From Caulobacter sp. (GTDB taxonomy: Bacteria; Pseudomonadota; Alphaproteobacteria; Caulobacterales; Caulobacteraceae): a DNA stretch of 64,000 nucleotides. The DNA lies in NCBI GenBank assembly GCA_016125585.1, contig WGLL01000007.1:1-64000 (forward strand). Direction: 5' to 3'. The translations under genes were made by a program, and so were the position numbers. This document shows, piece after piece, positions 8,676 to 16,328 of this stretch; the first letter of the stretch is position 1; the number at the start of each line of letters is the position of its first letter. Below the pieces are notes generated by a model, which was not told the DNA's origin, ran no database searches, and worked only from the letters and a program-made list of their open reading frames with translations.

Positions 8676-8688
8676 GTACACAATCGCC
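8665..8688 (-). repeat. Right terminal inverted repeat, 24 bp
   Basis: Exact reverse complement of the left end 6003-6026. It contains the -35 element of the transposase promoter. Confidence 0.93.
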
Positions 8689-8696
8689 ACATATTC
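8689..8696. repeat. Right target-site duplication ACATATTC
   Basis: Identical to 5995-6002, directly after the right inverted repeat. Confidence 0.9.
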
Positions 8697-8763
8697 GACA
8701 ATGGTGTACTTCGCAAAGCGACCCATTGCGGACGTTGCACCAGCAACTTGCTTCAGACAGTTT

Positions 8764-8979
8764 ATGATCATGACCTCCGACGAACGAGAGTTGCTCATCG
8801 CGCTGGCCCGGATGTGCAAACAATATATCGGCAGCCATGATGAAGACTGGCTTGACCACATGTGCATGGGAGCGGGGGAAGACGCTGTTCGACTGCTCGT
8901 CAAATATGGCCTCGTCAATCCCTCCGGCCGGGGAGGGACTTGGACTGAAAAGGGTATAGCGTTGCTCGATTCTGACTGA
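8764..8979 (+). CDS. Small hypothetical protein, possibly winged-helix
   Basis: 71 residues from ATG 8764 (an ATG at 8770 is also possible; ribosome-binding site weak). The sequence begins MIMTSDERELLIALARMCKQY and ends with GTWTEKGIALLDSD, a helix-rich body followed by a wing-like end that resembles small winged-helix proteins. I do not recognise a family. GC content is lower than in the core genome, so it belongs to the older accessory segment that the IS1595 element split. Its original promoter or operator may now be on the far side of the element. Confidence 0.45.
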   Translation: MIMTSDERELLIALARMCKQYIGSHDEDWLDHMCMGAGEDAVRLLVKYGLVNPSGRGGTWTEKGIALLDSD

Positions 8980-9070
8980 CGTTTGGGGCAGCTCGCCACC
9001 CGCAGGCAATATTGGGAAGGCCTGCTTCCATGAAGGTGGGCGAGCCTCTGAACCCTTCATCGCGCAAACC

Positions 9071-9093
9071 TTGACGACGATCTACAAATGTAG
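9071..9093 (+). promoter_or_regulatory. TTGACG box and CTACA-AA-TGTAG dyad upstream of lipoprotein gene
   Basis: A -35-like TTGACG (9071-9076) is followed by the dyad CTACAAATGTAG (9082-9093). TACA-N2-TGTA dyads are the operators of BlaI/MecI/CopY-type repressors. No such regulator is encoded nearby, so the assignment is tentative. Confidence 0.3.
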
Positions 9094-9129
9094 TCTCCAT
9101 GACCAACGTCTGTAATTCAGAGTTCCCCC

Positions 9130-9642
9130 ATGCGCGCCGCCGTTCTGATCCTGCCCCTCGTGCTGCTGGCTGCCTGCGGGGATGGGCTCAGGCGGGCGCA
9201 GGAGCGGGCGCGGGAGCGGCAGGCGGCGGTTGATCCGCCGGAGCTGTGGTCCGTCGAGGTGGTTCCGGCGGCGCCTGACGTGCGGCAGATCCAGGTCTGC
9301 ACCGACACCCGGGTGCGGGAAGGCCTGGCGCGGCCGGGGCTGGTGATGTCCAACGGCGTCTGCCAGCCGACGGGCGAGGCGGTGAAGACCGCCGACGGCG
9401 AGATCCAGCGTTGCGTGCTCAATGGCGAGAACTGGGTGGCGACCTTCTCCGTAGCCGGCGACCGCTCCAGCGACTTCACCAGCACCCTCAGCGCCGTCTC
9501 GGTCAACGACGACGCGGCGCGGTTCGGCCAGGTCCGCCACTTCCGCAAGCTGGGGCCCTGTCCCGAAGGCTGGGCCATCGGCGAGGCCACCGACCAGAGC
9601 GGCCAGAGACGCCGCCCGGCCATCGCCAATCTGTTTCAGTAG
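9130..9642 (+). CDS. Hypothetical lipoprotein
   Basis: 170 residues. The N-terminus is a lipoprotein signal (MRAAVLILPLVLLAAC) with lipobox LAAC and Cys16, so the mature protein is probably lipid-anchored in the envelope. The rest is soluble and has several further cysteines (for example QVCTDT, NGVCQP, QRCVLN, GPCPEG) that may form disulfides. I recognise no domain. It is the first core gene on the right side of the accessory patch, and codon use is again typical of the host. Confidence 0.75.
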   Translation: MRAAVLILPLVLLAACGDGLRRAQERARERQAAVDPPELWSVEVVPAAPDVRQIQVCTDTRVREGLARPGLVMSNGVCQPTGEAVKTADGEIQRCVLNGENWVATFSVAGDRSSDFTSTLSAVSVNDDAARFGQVRHFRKLGPCPEGWAIGEATDQSGQRRRPAIANLFQ

Positions 9643-9744
9643 CCGTCGCGGCCCCTGACGGGCGAGCCCGCTTCACCGGGACCGAAAAAGGCGTTAACCC
9701 TTGCGCTCAAGCCGGCTCGCCCGGATGCGAAGAGGGGGCTTTTC

Positions 9745-10179
9745 ATGTTCGCCGCGTTTCCGCTGCTGGCCATTCCGGTGGTCATCTACAATCTGATCGC
9801 CCTGACCCTGCCGGGCGGGTTCGCCTCGCCGGACGGGGCGCTTCAGCTGACCTCGCCGCTGTTCAACATCAGCATGACCTCGGGCGCCGCCTGGCCGGTC
9901 AGCCTGTCGGACCTGCTGCTGGCCGGGGCGCTGGTGGTGCTGTTCATCGAGCTGTTGAAATCGACCACCAGCCGGCGCATCGCCATCATCAACCACTCGC
10001 TGTCGATGCTGCTGTTCATCGTCTGCCTGGTCGAGTTCCTGCTGGCGCCGGCCTTCGCCACCTCGACCTTCTTCCTGATGACGCTGATGGTGCTGCTGGA
10101 CGTTCTTGCCGGGTTCATCGTGACCATCGTCGCCGCCCGCCGGGACATCGACTTCAGCGGCGGCGGCGACGCCGGCTGA
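9745..10179 (+). CDS. Small integral membrane protein, unknown function
   Basis: 144 residues, with four hydrophobic segments at about 2-24, 50-70, 82-102 and 108-130. A strong ribosome-binding site (GAGGGGG) precedes ATG 9745. The segment between helices 2 and 3 is basic (KSTTSRR), suggesting a cytoplasmic loop. No family is recognised. It follows the lipoprotein on the same strand after a 102-bp gap, so cotranscription is uncertain. Confidence 0.7.
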   Translation: MFAAFPLLAIPVVIYNLIALTLPGGFASPDGALQLTSPLFNISMTSGAAWPVSLSDLLLAGALVVLFIELLKSTTSRRIAIINHSLSMLLFIVCLVEFLLAPAFATSTFFLMTLMVLLDVLAGFIVTIVAARRDIDFSGGGDAG

Positions 10180-10228
10180 GCCTTCCGGGCCGGGGTTTTC
10201 GGCGCGAAAGCGCCCCTGGCGGCCGCTG

Positions 10229-10297
10229 TCAGGTCAGGATGGTGAAGATCAGGGCGACGACGGCGACGTCCATGGCGCGGATCAGGATGCTGGTCAC
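10229..10297 (-). CDS. Possible 22-aa hydrophobic peptide
   Basis: GTG at 10297 is preceded by GGAG at good spacing and encodes VTSILIRAMDVAVVALIFTILT, a single membrane-spanning segment. It lies in the gap between two plus-strand genes. It could be a real membrane micropeptide or chance; conservation in relatives would decide. Confidence 0.3.
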   Translation of the reverse strand: MTSILIRAMDVAVVALIFTILT

Positions 10298-10385
10298 TTT
10301 GAGCTCCGGAACAGGGTTTATTCCGGGTTAAGCAAGAGCCGCGCCAGTCGCCCTGTCCCGATCTGATCCCCTGCCGGAGGCCAAG

Positions 10386-10706
10386 ATGGCCCTGTTCTTC
10401 GACGCTGAGTGGTTTGACGCCCGGCTGGCCGAGCGCGGCCTGGACCGCGCCGTGCTGGCGGCCGTGGCCGGCCTGAGCGAGGCGGCCCTGGCGCTGGTGT
10501 TCAAGGATCAGCGCGAGCTGTCGGCCGCCGAGGTCGCGGCGTTCGCCGAGATCCTGGGGGTGTCGGCGGCGGAGGCGGCGACCCGGGCCGGGGTCTCGAC
10601 CCCGGTTCCGGGGGCGGACCCGCTGTCGCGCATCGCCGCGCTGGAGCGGCGGGTGGCGGCGCTGGAGGCGATGCTGGCTGCGGCCCTGGCCGGCAAGCGG
10701 GATTAG
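10386..10706 (+). CDS. Small HTH-like protein with C-terminal coiled coil
   Basis: 106 residues, behind a GGAGG ribosome-binding site. Residues about 10-65 (WFDARLAERGLDRAVLAAVAGLSE ... FAEILGVSAAEAATRAGV) have the helix pattern of a degenerate XRE-type helix-turn-helix. Residues about 80-100 (ISRIAALERRVAALEAMLAAAL-like heptads) form a short leucine/alanine coiled coil that probably dimerises. Few basic residues are in the HTH region, so DNA binding is uncertain. No operon partner is evident. Confidence 0.65.
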   Translation: MALFFDAEWFDARLAERGLDRAVLAAVAGLSEAALALVFKDQRELSAAEVAAFAEILGVSAAEAATRAGVSTPVPGADPLSRIAALERRVAALEAMLAAALAGKRD

Positions 10707-10723
10707 GTCGGGACCCCCATAAT

Positions 10724-10858
10724 CCGCCTTCCCGGCGAAGGCCGGGATCCAGTTACAGCCACGGGGTTGGCTGATCTATCCTGAAAGACGGGCGCTCAGG
10801 CGGATGGGCCCCGGCTTTGGCTGGCGCCGCCCTGCGGGTCGCCGGGGAAGCGGAGGTG
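10724..10858. repeat. Palindromic intergenic repeat (REP-like), TTCCCGGCG-AAGGCCGGGATCCAG type
   Basis: One arm (10724-10752) reads CCGCCTTCCCGGCGAAGGCC then GGGATCCAG. A second, inverted arm (10806-10858) reads GGGCCCCGGC ... GCCGGGGAAGCGGAGG. The same arms recur in the 19.75-20.17 kb array and at 5.68 kb. Confidence 0.65.
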
Positions 10859-10861
10859 GGG

Positions 10862-11206
10862 CTAGATCTCGGTCTTTTTCAGCAGGCCCTTGGACGGGCG
10901 GCGGTCGGAGGGGCCGGAATATTCGGTCTCCAGATAGGCTGATCTTGCCGCGTCGATGACTTCCGAGCCGCCGCGCAGGCCGCGCCGCACGCCCGGTTGT
11001 CCCAGCAGCTGGGCCGAGAAGGCCGCCTGGCCGTCGAGGGGCGGCGGCGAATGGCGTTCCCTGGCGTGGGGGCCGGCCGGGGCGGGCACGGGCAGGTTGG
11101 TCCCGCCCTGCGGCGTCTCGGGCGCGGCCGCAGCCTGGTCCTCGCCGCGCCGGCGGAACTGGCGACGGTCGCCATAGGGTCTGATCGGGTCGAGCCGCTC
11201 GGTCAT
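10862..11206 (-). CDS. Hypothetical protein downstream of phaR
   Basis: 114 residues, rich in Arg, Pro and Gly, with no signal peptide or membrane segment. The N-terminus MTERLDPIRPYGDRRQFRRRGED and the C-terminal IDAARSAYLETEY ... RPSKGLLKKTEI look like conserved ends around a low-complexity middle. It lies 46 bp downstream of phaR on the same strand, with a hairpin between them. Function unknown; the position suggests, but does not show, a link to polyhydroxyalkanoate control. Confidence 0.6.
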   Translation of the reverse strand: MTERLDPIRPYGDRRQFRRRGEDQAAAAPETPQGGTNLPVPAPAGPHARERHSPPPLDGQAAFSAQLLGQPGVRRGLRGGSEVIDAARSAYLETEYSGPSDRRPSKGLLKKTEI

Positions 11207-11252
11207 GGGGCCAGACTAGCGCCGGTCCGGTTAAGGAACCGGCGCCAGAGCG

Positions 11253-11882
11253 TCAGGATTTCGAGGCCAGGCGCTCGATCTGGTCGCGCATCGCCTCGAC
11301 CTGCTTTTTCAGCTCGGCCAGGGACTCCTCGGACGCCGGACCGGTCGCCGCCGGGGCCGCCGGCGCGCTCTGGCCGGCGGGGGCCTCGCCCTCCTCGCCC
11401 CGCCCGTAGGCGAAGGGGGAGAACATCTTCATGGCCCGCTCGAACAGGGCCATGTTCTGGCGCACCTGTTCGTCGAAGCTGGCCATGCCGGCCTGGGAGC
11501 TGATGGCCCCGAACTGCTGGCGGATGCGCTCCTGCTGTTTGGAGAAGGTCTCCAGGCTCATTTCCAGATAGCTGGGCAGGAAGGCCTGCATCTGGTTGCC
11601 GTAGAAACCGATCAGCTGCCGCAGGAACTGGATCGGCAACAGGTTCTTGCCGTCGCCGCGGTTTTCCTCGTCGAAGATGATCTGGGTCAGCACCGAGCGG
11701 GTGATGTCCTCGCCGGACTTGGCGTCGAAGACCACGAAATCCACGTTCTCGCGGACCATGTCGGCCAGGTGCTCGAGGGTGACGTAGGAGCTGGATGCGG
11801 TGTTGTAGAGGCGCCGGTTGGCGTACTTCTTGATCACAACGCGATCGCTGGCGTCTCTGCCAGCGTGGGACTTGTCGGACAT
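11253..11882 (-). CDS. phaR: Polyhydroxyalkanoate synthesis repressor PhaR
   Basis: 209 residues from ATG 11882, which follows GGGGA at good spacing; an in-frame ATG at 11906 lacks one. The N-terminal DNA-binding domain (IKKYANRRLYNTASSSYVTLEHLADMV) is diagnostic for PhaR, followed by the PHB accumulation-regulatory domain (ITRSVLTQIIFDEE ... LPIQFLRQLIGFYG). The C-terminus is Ala/Pro-rich with a terminal coiled coil. PhaR binds PHA granules and DNA and represses phasin and synthesis genes, including itself. It is divergent from phaA; three TGC/GCA palindromes lie between them. Confidence 0.93.
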   Translation of the reverse strand: MSDKSHAGRDASDRVVIKKYANRRLYNTASSSYVTLEHLADMVRENVDFVVFDAKSGEDITRSVLTQIIFDEENRGDGKNLLPIQFLRQLIGFYGNQMQAFLPSYLEMSLETFSKQQERIRQQFGAISSQAGMASFDEQVRQNMALFERAMKMFSPFAYGRGEEGEAPAGQSAPAAPAATGPASEESLAELKKQVEAMRDQIERLASKS

Positions 11883-11916
11883 TTCATCCCCGTTTTTAGG
11901 CGGCAAGGCCGCATAT

Positions 11917-12043
11917 CTTGCGCCGCAGTATCGCTAAAGCGAAGGCGTTGCGCCACCCTTCCTCGCAATTGCGAAAAAGCCAACCAATTCACCGTGACCG
12001 GGTGACGAAGGGGCATGGTTTGGGGCATTGTGCGGCCGCACAA
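11917..12043. promoter_or_regulatory. Candidate PhaR operators between phaR and phaA
   Basis: Three dyads with TGC/GCA arms lie in the divergent intergenic region: CTTGCGCCGCAG (11917-11928), TCGCAATTGCGA (11963-11974, perfect) and TTGTGCGGCCGCACAA (12028-12043, perfect 16 bp). The first and last contain TGC-N3/4-GCA, the core reported for PhaR sites in Paracoccus and Rhodobacter. Confidence 0.5.
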
Positions 12044-12100
12044 ACAAAGCGGGCGGCGCAGCAAGCTGTCCCTACGTCAGCAAGACCCGGGAGCCTCGCC

Positions 12101-13276
12101 ATGAGCGACATCGTCATCGTTTCCGCCGCCCGCACGCCGGTCGGTTCCTTCAACGGCGCGCTCTCCAGCCTGCCCGCCCATGACCTCGGCAAGATCGCCA
12201 TCCAGGCCGCCATCGAACGGGCCGGCATCGCCGCCGCCGACGTCGACGAGGTGATCATGGGCCAGGTGCTGCAGGCCGGCGCCGGCCAGGGCCCGGCCCG
12301 CCAGGCGGCGGTCAACGCCGGCATTCCGGTGGAAAGCCCGGCCTGGAGCGTCAACCAGCTGTGCGGCTCGGGCCTGCGGGCGGTGGCGCTGGCGGCGCAG
12401 CAGATCGCGGCGGGAGACGCCTCGATCGTCGTGGCCGGCGGTCAGGAAAGCATGAGCCAGTCGCCGCATGCCGCCAATCTGCGGATGGGCACCAAGATGG
12501 GCGACCTGGGCATGGTCGACACCATGATCAAGGACGGGCTGATCGACGCCTTCCACGGCTATCACATGGGCCAGACGGCCGAGAACGTCGCTTCGCGCTA
12601 CCAGATCACCCGCGGCGACCAGGACGCCTTCGCCGTCGAGAGCCAGAACCGCGCCGAGGCCGCCCAGAAGGCCGGCAAGTTCGACGCCGAGATTGCGCCG
12701 GTGACTATCAAGGGCCGCAAGGGCGACACCGTGGTCGACAAGGACGAATACATCCGCCACGGCGCGACCCTGGACAGCGTCTCGGGCCTGCGCCCGGCCT
12801 TCAACAAGGAAGGGTCGGTCACCGCCGCCAACGCCTCGGGCCTCAATGACGGGGCCGCCGCCCTGGTGCTGATGACCGCCGGGGAGGCCGAGAAGCGCGG
12901 CCTCAAGCCGATGGCCCGCATCGCCAGCTGGGCCCACGCCGGCGTCGAGCCGGAGGTGATGGGCACCGGGCCGATCCCGGCGATGAAGAAGGCGCTTGAG
13001 AAGGCCGGCTGGAAGGTCTCCGACCTCGACCTGATCGAGAGCAATGAAGCCTTCGCCGCCCAGTCGCTGAGCGTGGTGCGGGAGCTGGGCCTCGACCCGG
13101 CCAAGACCAACGTCAACGGCGGCGCCATCGCCATCGGCCACCCGATCGGCGCCAGCGGCGCCCGCATCCTCACCACCCTGCTGCACGAGATGCAGCGGTC
13201 GGGCGCCAAGAAGGGGGCCGCGACCCTCTGCGTCGGCGGCGGCATGGGCGTGGCCATGTGCGTCGAGGCGATGTGA
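12101..13276 (+). CDS. phaA: Acetyl-CoA C-acetyltransferase (beta-ketothiolase)
   Basis: 391 residues from ATG 12101, where the thiolase fold begins ([15 protein letters not shown]); the longer frame upstream is not protein-like. Catalytic residues are Cys88 (NQLCGSG), His347 (GHPIGASG) and Cys377 (LCVGGGMG). It condenses two acetyl-CoA to acetoacetyl-CoA, the first step of poly-3-hydroxybutyrate synthesis. It is followed by phaB on the same strand and is divergent from phaR, so repression by PhaR is likely. No PHA synthase is in the window. Confidence 0.95.
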   Translation: MSDIVIVSAARTPVGSFNGALSSLPAHDLGKIAIQAAIERAGIAAADVDEVIMGQVLQAGAGQGPARQAAVNAGIPVESPAWSVNQLCGSGLRAVALAAQQIAAGDASIVVAGGQESMSQSPHAANLRMGTKMGDLGMVDTMIKDGLIDAFHGYHMGQTAENVASRYQITRGDQDAFAVESQNRAEAAQKAGKFDAEIAPVTIKGRKGDTVVDKDEYIRHGATLDSVSGLRPAFNKEGSVTAANASGLNDGAAALVLMTAGEAEKRGLKPMARIASWAHAGVEPEVMGTGPIPAMKKALEKAGWKVSDLDLIESNEAFAAQSLSVVRELGLDPAKTNVNGGAIAIGHPIGASGARILTTLLHEMQRSGAKKGAATLCVGGGMGVAMCVEAM

Positions 13277-13359
13277 GTTCCGGGGCCTTTCCCGCCCGCG
13301 GGAGAGGCCAACGCGGCGGAGCGAACAGTCTTCGACCCCTCATCCGGCCCTTCGGGCCA

Positions 13360-13382
13360 CCTTCTCCCGCAAGGGGAGAAGG
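13360..13382. repeat. CCTTCTCCC/GGGAGAAGG hairpin between phaA and phaB
   Basis: Short inverted repeat CCTTCTCCC GCAA GGGGAGAAGG. Variants recur downstream of pheT (32.4 kb), ychF (23.3 kb) and pheS (36.9 kb), so it looks like a dispersed hairpin family that may also attenuate transcription. Confidence 0.6.
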
Positions 13383-13412
13383 ACGACAAGAAACCAGACG
13401 CAAGGGAAGAAC

Positions 13413-14138
13413 ATGACCAGGGTTGCATTTGTCACCGGCGGCACGCGCGGTATCGGACGGGCCATCGTCGAGCGGCTTGTCGCTGACGGCATGAAGGTGG
13501 CCGCGGGCTACAGCGGCAACGAGGAAGCGGCCAAGGCCTGCGCCGACGAGCTGGGCGTGATGGTGGTCAAGGGCAACGTCGGCAGCTTCGACGACTGCAA
13601 GCGGGCCGCCGACGCGGTGGCCTCGGAGCTGGGGCCGATCGATGTGCTGGTCAACAACGCCGGCATCACCCGCGACGGCTTCTTCCACAAGATGACCTAT
13701 GAGCAGTGGTCAGAAGTGATCCGGGTCAACATGGACTCGGCCTTCAACATGACCCGGCAGGTCATCGACGGCATGCGCAATCAAGGCTGGGGCCGGGTGG
13801 TCAACATCAGCTCCATCAATGGCCAGAAGGGCCAGGTCGGACAGACCAACTACAGCGCCGCCAAGGCCGGCCTGATCGGCTTCACCAAGGCCCTGGCGCT
13901 CGAAAACGCCAAGAAGGGCATCACCGTCAATGTGATCTGCCCCGGCTACATCGACACCGAGATGGTCGCCGCCGTGCCGCAGAACGTGCTGGACAGCATC
14001 ATCGCCGGCATCCCGGTGGGGCGCCTGGGCAAGGGCGAGGAGATCGCCGACATGGTCTCCTACCTGGCCGGCGAGCGGGCCGGGTTCGTCACCGGCGCCA
14101 CCTTCACCCTCAACGGCGGCCAGTATCTGGCGGCCTGA
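13413..14138 (+). CDS. phaB: Acetoacetyl-CoA reductase
   Basis: 241-residue short-chain dehydrogenase. It shows the NADP-binding GGTRGIG (9-15), NNAG (81-84) and the catalytic Tyr147-x3-Lys151 in NYSAAK, with ISS before it. The sequence RVNMDSAFNMTRQVIDGM is typical of PhbB-type reductases. It reduces acetoacetyl-CoA to (R)-3-hydroxybutyryl-CoA, the monomer of polyhydroxybutyrate. It lies 136 bp after phaA; a hairpin in between could attenuate but the pair is probably one operon. Confidence 0.94.
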   Translation: MTRVAFVTGGTRGIGRAIVERLVADGMKVAAGYSGNEEAAKACADELGVMVVKGNVGSFDDCKRAADAVASELGPIDVLVNNAGITRDGFFHKMTYEQWSEVIRVNMDSAFNMTRQVIDGMRNQGWGRVVNISSINGQKGQVGQTNYSAAKAGLIGFTKALALENAKKGITVNVICPGYIDTEMVAAVPQNVLDSIIAGIPVGRLGKGEEIADMVSYLAGERAGFVTGATFTLNGGQYLAA

Positions 14139-14188
14139 CGCCGCCTGACGCTCTCCGTTGCGGGGGGTATTCGCCCATGTAAGTCCCC

Positions 14189-14226
14189 CGTCATCCCGGA
14201 CGCCCGCAGGGCGATCCGGGAGCCAG
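14189..14226. repeat. REP-like palindrome CGTCATCCCGGA...TCCGGGA in a gene-free stretch
   Basis: The 14139-14449 gap holds no gene. It contains the arms TCCCGGA / TCCGGGA around a smaller GCCC/GGGC stem. The same CGTCATCCCGG start is found at 63853. Confidence 0.6.
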
Positions 14227-14449
14227 GGTTGCAGCGCACCGGCCGCAAAGCTGCGTTCGATCGCCGGATCTGTCACCCCCTGGGTCCCGGACAAGGGGGC
14301 GGCGCGTTCATAGGCGATCACCCTGCTGTCCACGCAGGGGGCGGCCCTGTGCCATCGCCGCAACACCGGGCCGGGCTTCGCACCGCCGCCTTGATCGGCG
14401 CCGCACGCCAGTCCAAGATTCGCCCCAGTCGGGGTTCAAGAACCGGGGC

Positions 14450-15226
14450 ATGGCCGTAACGGGTGCGAGATTTTCAGCCGCCGCATTGGCGCTGGCGGCG
14501 ATATTCGCCGGGTTGATTGCGCCAGCCGCCGTGGCGCAGGAGAAGTCGCGCTCGCCGTTCGGCACGCTCGGCGAGATCCTGTTTCCCAGCCAGCCAGACG
14601 CCTCCCGGCCGCCGCCGCCGCCGGTGGCCCGCTATGTCTCCGAATCGGGCCAGGCCTTCACCCTCGACCGCTCGACGCCCAAGCCGATGCTGCGCTTCGA
14701 GGGCAGCAACGAGATCTGGGTGCTGGAGCCCCATACCGGCGCGCGGGGCGACACCCTCTACAAGAACGACACCGGCCGGGTGGTCCTGCGGGACACCAAG
14801 GTCGGCGGGCTGATCCTGTTCACCCCGGAGCGCCGCGAGGGCGCCGCGGCGGCCCTGGCCGGTGAATCGCGGCCGATCCGCATCGCCCCGGTCGAGCCCA
14901 AGGCGCTGCTGCGGCGGCTGCTGGGCGCCAGCGCGGTGATCAGCCGCGCCGCCAAGCGGCAGATCTCGGTGGACGCCGAGGCCTCCACGGCCTCTTCCGC
15001 CCTGATCGCCGACGCGGCCCTGGTCACGGCCGACGGCCTGGTGCGGCTGGCCCAGACTCCCGAGGGGCGGGCGCAGCTGGACAAGATCAAGCGGGTGTTC
15101 ATCACCGAAGGCCCGCGCCCCGGCGTGGTGCTGCGGGAAGGGGTGCTGATCGTGGTGGTTACCCCCAGAATGGGCGTCAGCGGCCGCCCCTCCTCTGAAC
15201 GGATCGCCTACGCGGCGTCGCACTAG
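14450..15226 (+). CDS. Exported protein, DUF4908-like
   Basis: 258 residues. A signal peptide covers about 1-29 (AALALAAIFAGLIAPAAVAQ, cleavage after AVA or VAQ). The mature part starts with a proline-rich linker and then a domain with FTLDRSTPKPMLRFEGSNEIWVLE and RRLLGASAVISRAAKRQISVDAEAS, which resembles a family I recall from Caulobacteraceae (DUF4908). Probably periplasmic. There is no operon partner and no known function. The family assignment is from memory and moderate in confidence. Confidence 0.6.
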   Translation: MAVTGARFSAAALALAAIFAGLIAPAAVAQEKSRSPFGTLGEILFPSQPDASRPPPPPVARYVSESGQAFTLDRSTPKPMLRFEGSNEIWVLEPHTGARGDTLYKNDTGRVVLRDTKVGGLILFTPERREGAAAALAGESRPIRIAPVEPKALLRRLLGASAVISRAAKRQISVDAEASTASSALIADAALVTADGLVRLAQTPEGRAQLDKIKRVFITEGPRPGVVLREGVLIVVVTPRMGVSGRPSSERIAYAASH

Positions 15227-15413
15227 GGCGCCAATACAACAGTCGGGCGACTGCGCTCGAATTACCCTCGATTTGGGTCACCTGGGGCTTGGTTCGTCCC
15301 TGACTTGGCATCAATGTCCGCCGGTCCTTCGGGGGGAGGGCTAGCCCTGGTCAGACGGACGGCGCGGCCGCCGAGACGTCTGGCCAGGGTTTCTCCTGAT
15401 TTCATTGAGCTTT

Positions 15414-16322
15414 TCAGGCGGCGGCATCGTCGAACGCCAGGCCCGTCTGGACCACGGTCTGCACAAGCTGGCCAAACCGCTGGCTGATGGTCAGCAGGGA
15501 GGCGAGCACCTCCGCATCCTCCAGCCGCGCCAGCGATCCCAGATAGCCGCCGTCGACGACGTGACTCCAGCCGCGTGTCCTGAAGAGCAGCAACCGGCGG
15601 CGGACCAGTTCATAGGGCAAGCCGATGCGAGCGGCGATGTCCGACGGCCTGGCCGGAACCCTCAGCTCGTCGGGGGGCGCCGTGGCGGCGCTGGCGTAGC
15701 GCCGGGCCAGATGGACATCGTTGGTGATCCGCTCGGCGTTGAGGCTGATCAGGGCCGAATAGATCACCGCATTGAGGATCGAGCCGTGCGGCTTCACCCC
15801 CGCCTCCAGCGCCCGCAGCACAAAGCCCTGGATCTGGCGGTGGGCGATCTGTCTCGCCCGGTCCTGATCGGGCGCGGGGGACGGCGGCGGCCCCCCGAGG
15901 AACAGGGCGGGCCCGGCCCCCAGCCGGGTCATCCGGCCCATCAGCGCCTGGAATGCCTCACACAGGCGATCAATCTCGGCCCTGGCCTGATGGGCGGGGG
16001 GAGGGATCGCCACGACCCCGCGATCGTCCGACAGGCGGCACAGTCCGGCGGCCTCGAGCTCATGCACCTTCCGCCGGGCGGTCTCGAAGGGCAGGCTCAG
16101 GGAGCGGGCCAGGCCCCGGACCGAAGCGCCTCTTTCGCTGTCGTCGCCGGCGACCTGCATCAGGGCCAGCCAGACCAGGGCGCGGATCAGGTCGCTGTCG
16201 TGCCGGGCGGCCAGCACCCGGCCCTCGTCCAGCAGGAACTCCGAGACAGAGCGGAACACCAGCCTCAGGCCGGTCAGCCGCGCGCCGGGTTCCGCCGCCT
16301 CGTCACTCACGCTGTCGGACAC
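15414..16322 (-). CDS. HTH-type putative transcriptional regulator, two winged-helix segments
   Basis: 302 residues. The region 65-95 (RGLARSLSLPFETARRKVHELEAAGLCRL) is a clear winged helix-turn-helix. A second, similar segment is near 235-260 (PSDIAARIGLPYELVRRRLLLFRTRGW), so the protein may be an internal duplication. The linker is alpha-helical with no ligand domain I recognise. The C-terminus is close to the stop without tags. It stops 187 bp from the DUF4908-like gene, facing it. Target genes are unknown. Confidence 0.65.
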   Translation of the reverse strand: MSDSVSDEAAEPGARLTGLRLVFRSVSEFLLDEGRVLAARHDSDLIRALVWLALMQVAGDDSERGASVRGLARSLSLPFETARRKVHELEAAGLCRLSDDRGVVAIPPPAHQARAEIDRLCEAFQALMGRMTRLGAGPALFLGGPPPSPAPDQDRARQIAHRQIQGFVLRALEAGVKPHGSILNAVIYSALISLNAERITNDVHLARRYASAATAPPDELRVPARPSDIAARIGLPYELVRRRLLLFRTRGWSHVVDGGYLGSLARLEDAEVLASLLTISQRFGQLVQTVVQTGLAFDDAAA

Positions 16323-16328
16323 TGTCGG

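Larger units (their letters stand above)
6003..8688. mobile_element. Complete IS1595-family insertion element with cargo genes, 2,686 bp
   Basis: Both ends carry a perfect 24-bp inverted repeat (6003-6026 and 8665-8688) and the element is flanked by identical 8-bp direct repeats ACATATTC (5995-6002, 8689-8696). Eight base pairs is the target duplication known for IS1595-family elements. It encodes an ISXO2-like transposase plus three non-transposition genes: a putative HEPN-like protein, a 39-aa peptide and a PemK/MazF-family protein. The intact ends and duplication indicate recent, non-degraded insertion. Base composition is lower in GC than the flanking core genome. Confidence 0.93.

Noticed and set aside
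8697-8720. Resemblance of the sequence right of the insertion (TGGTGTACTT) to the element end (TTGTGTACTT)
   Set aside because: Only about 8 of 10 bases match and there is no further similarity; likely chance rather than a second element end.
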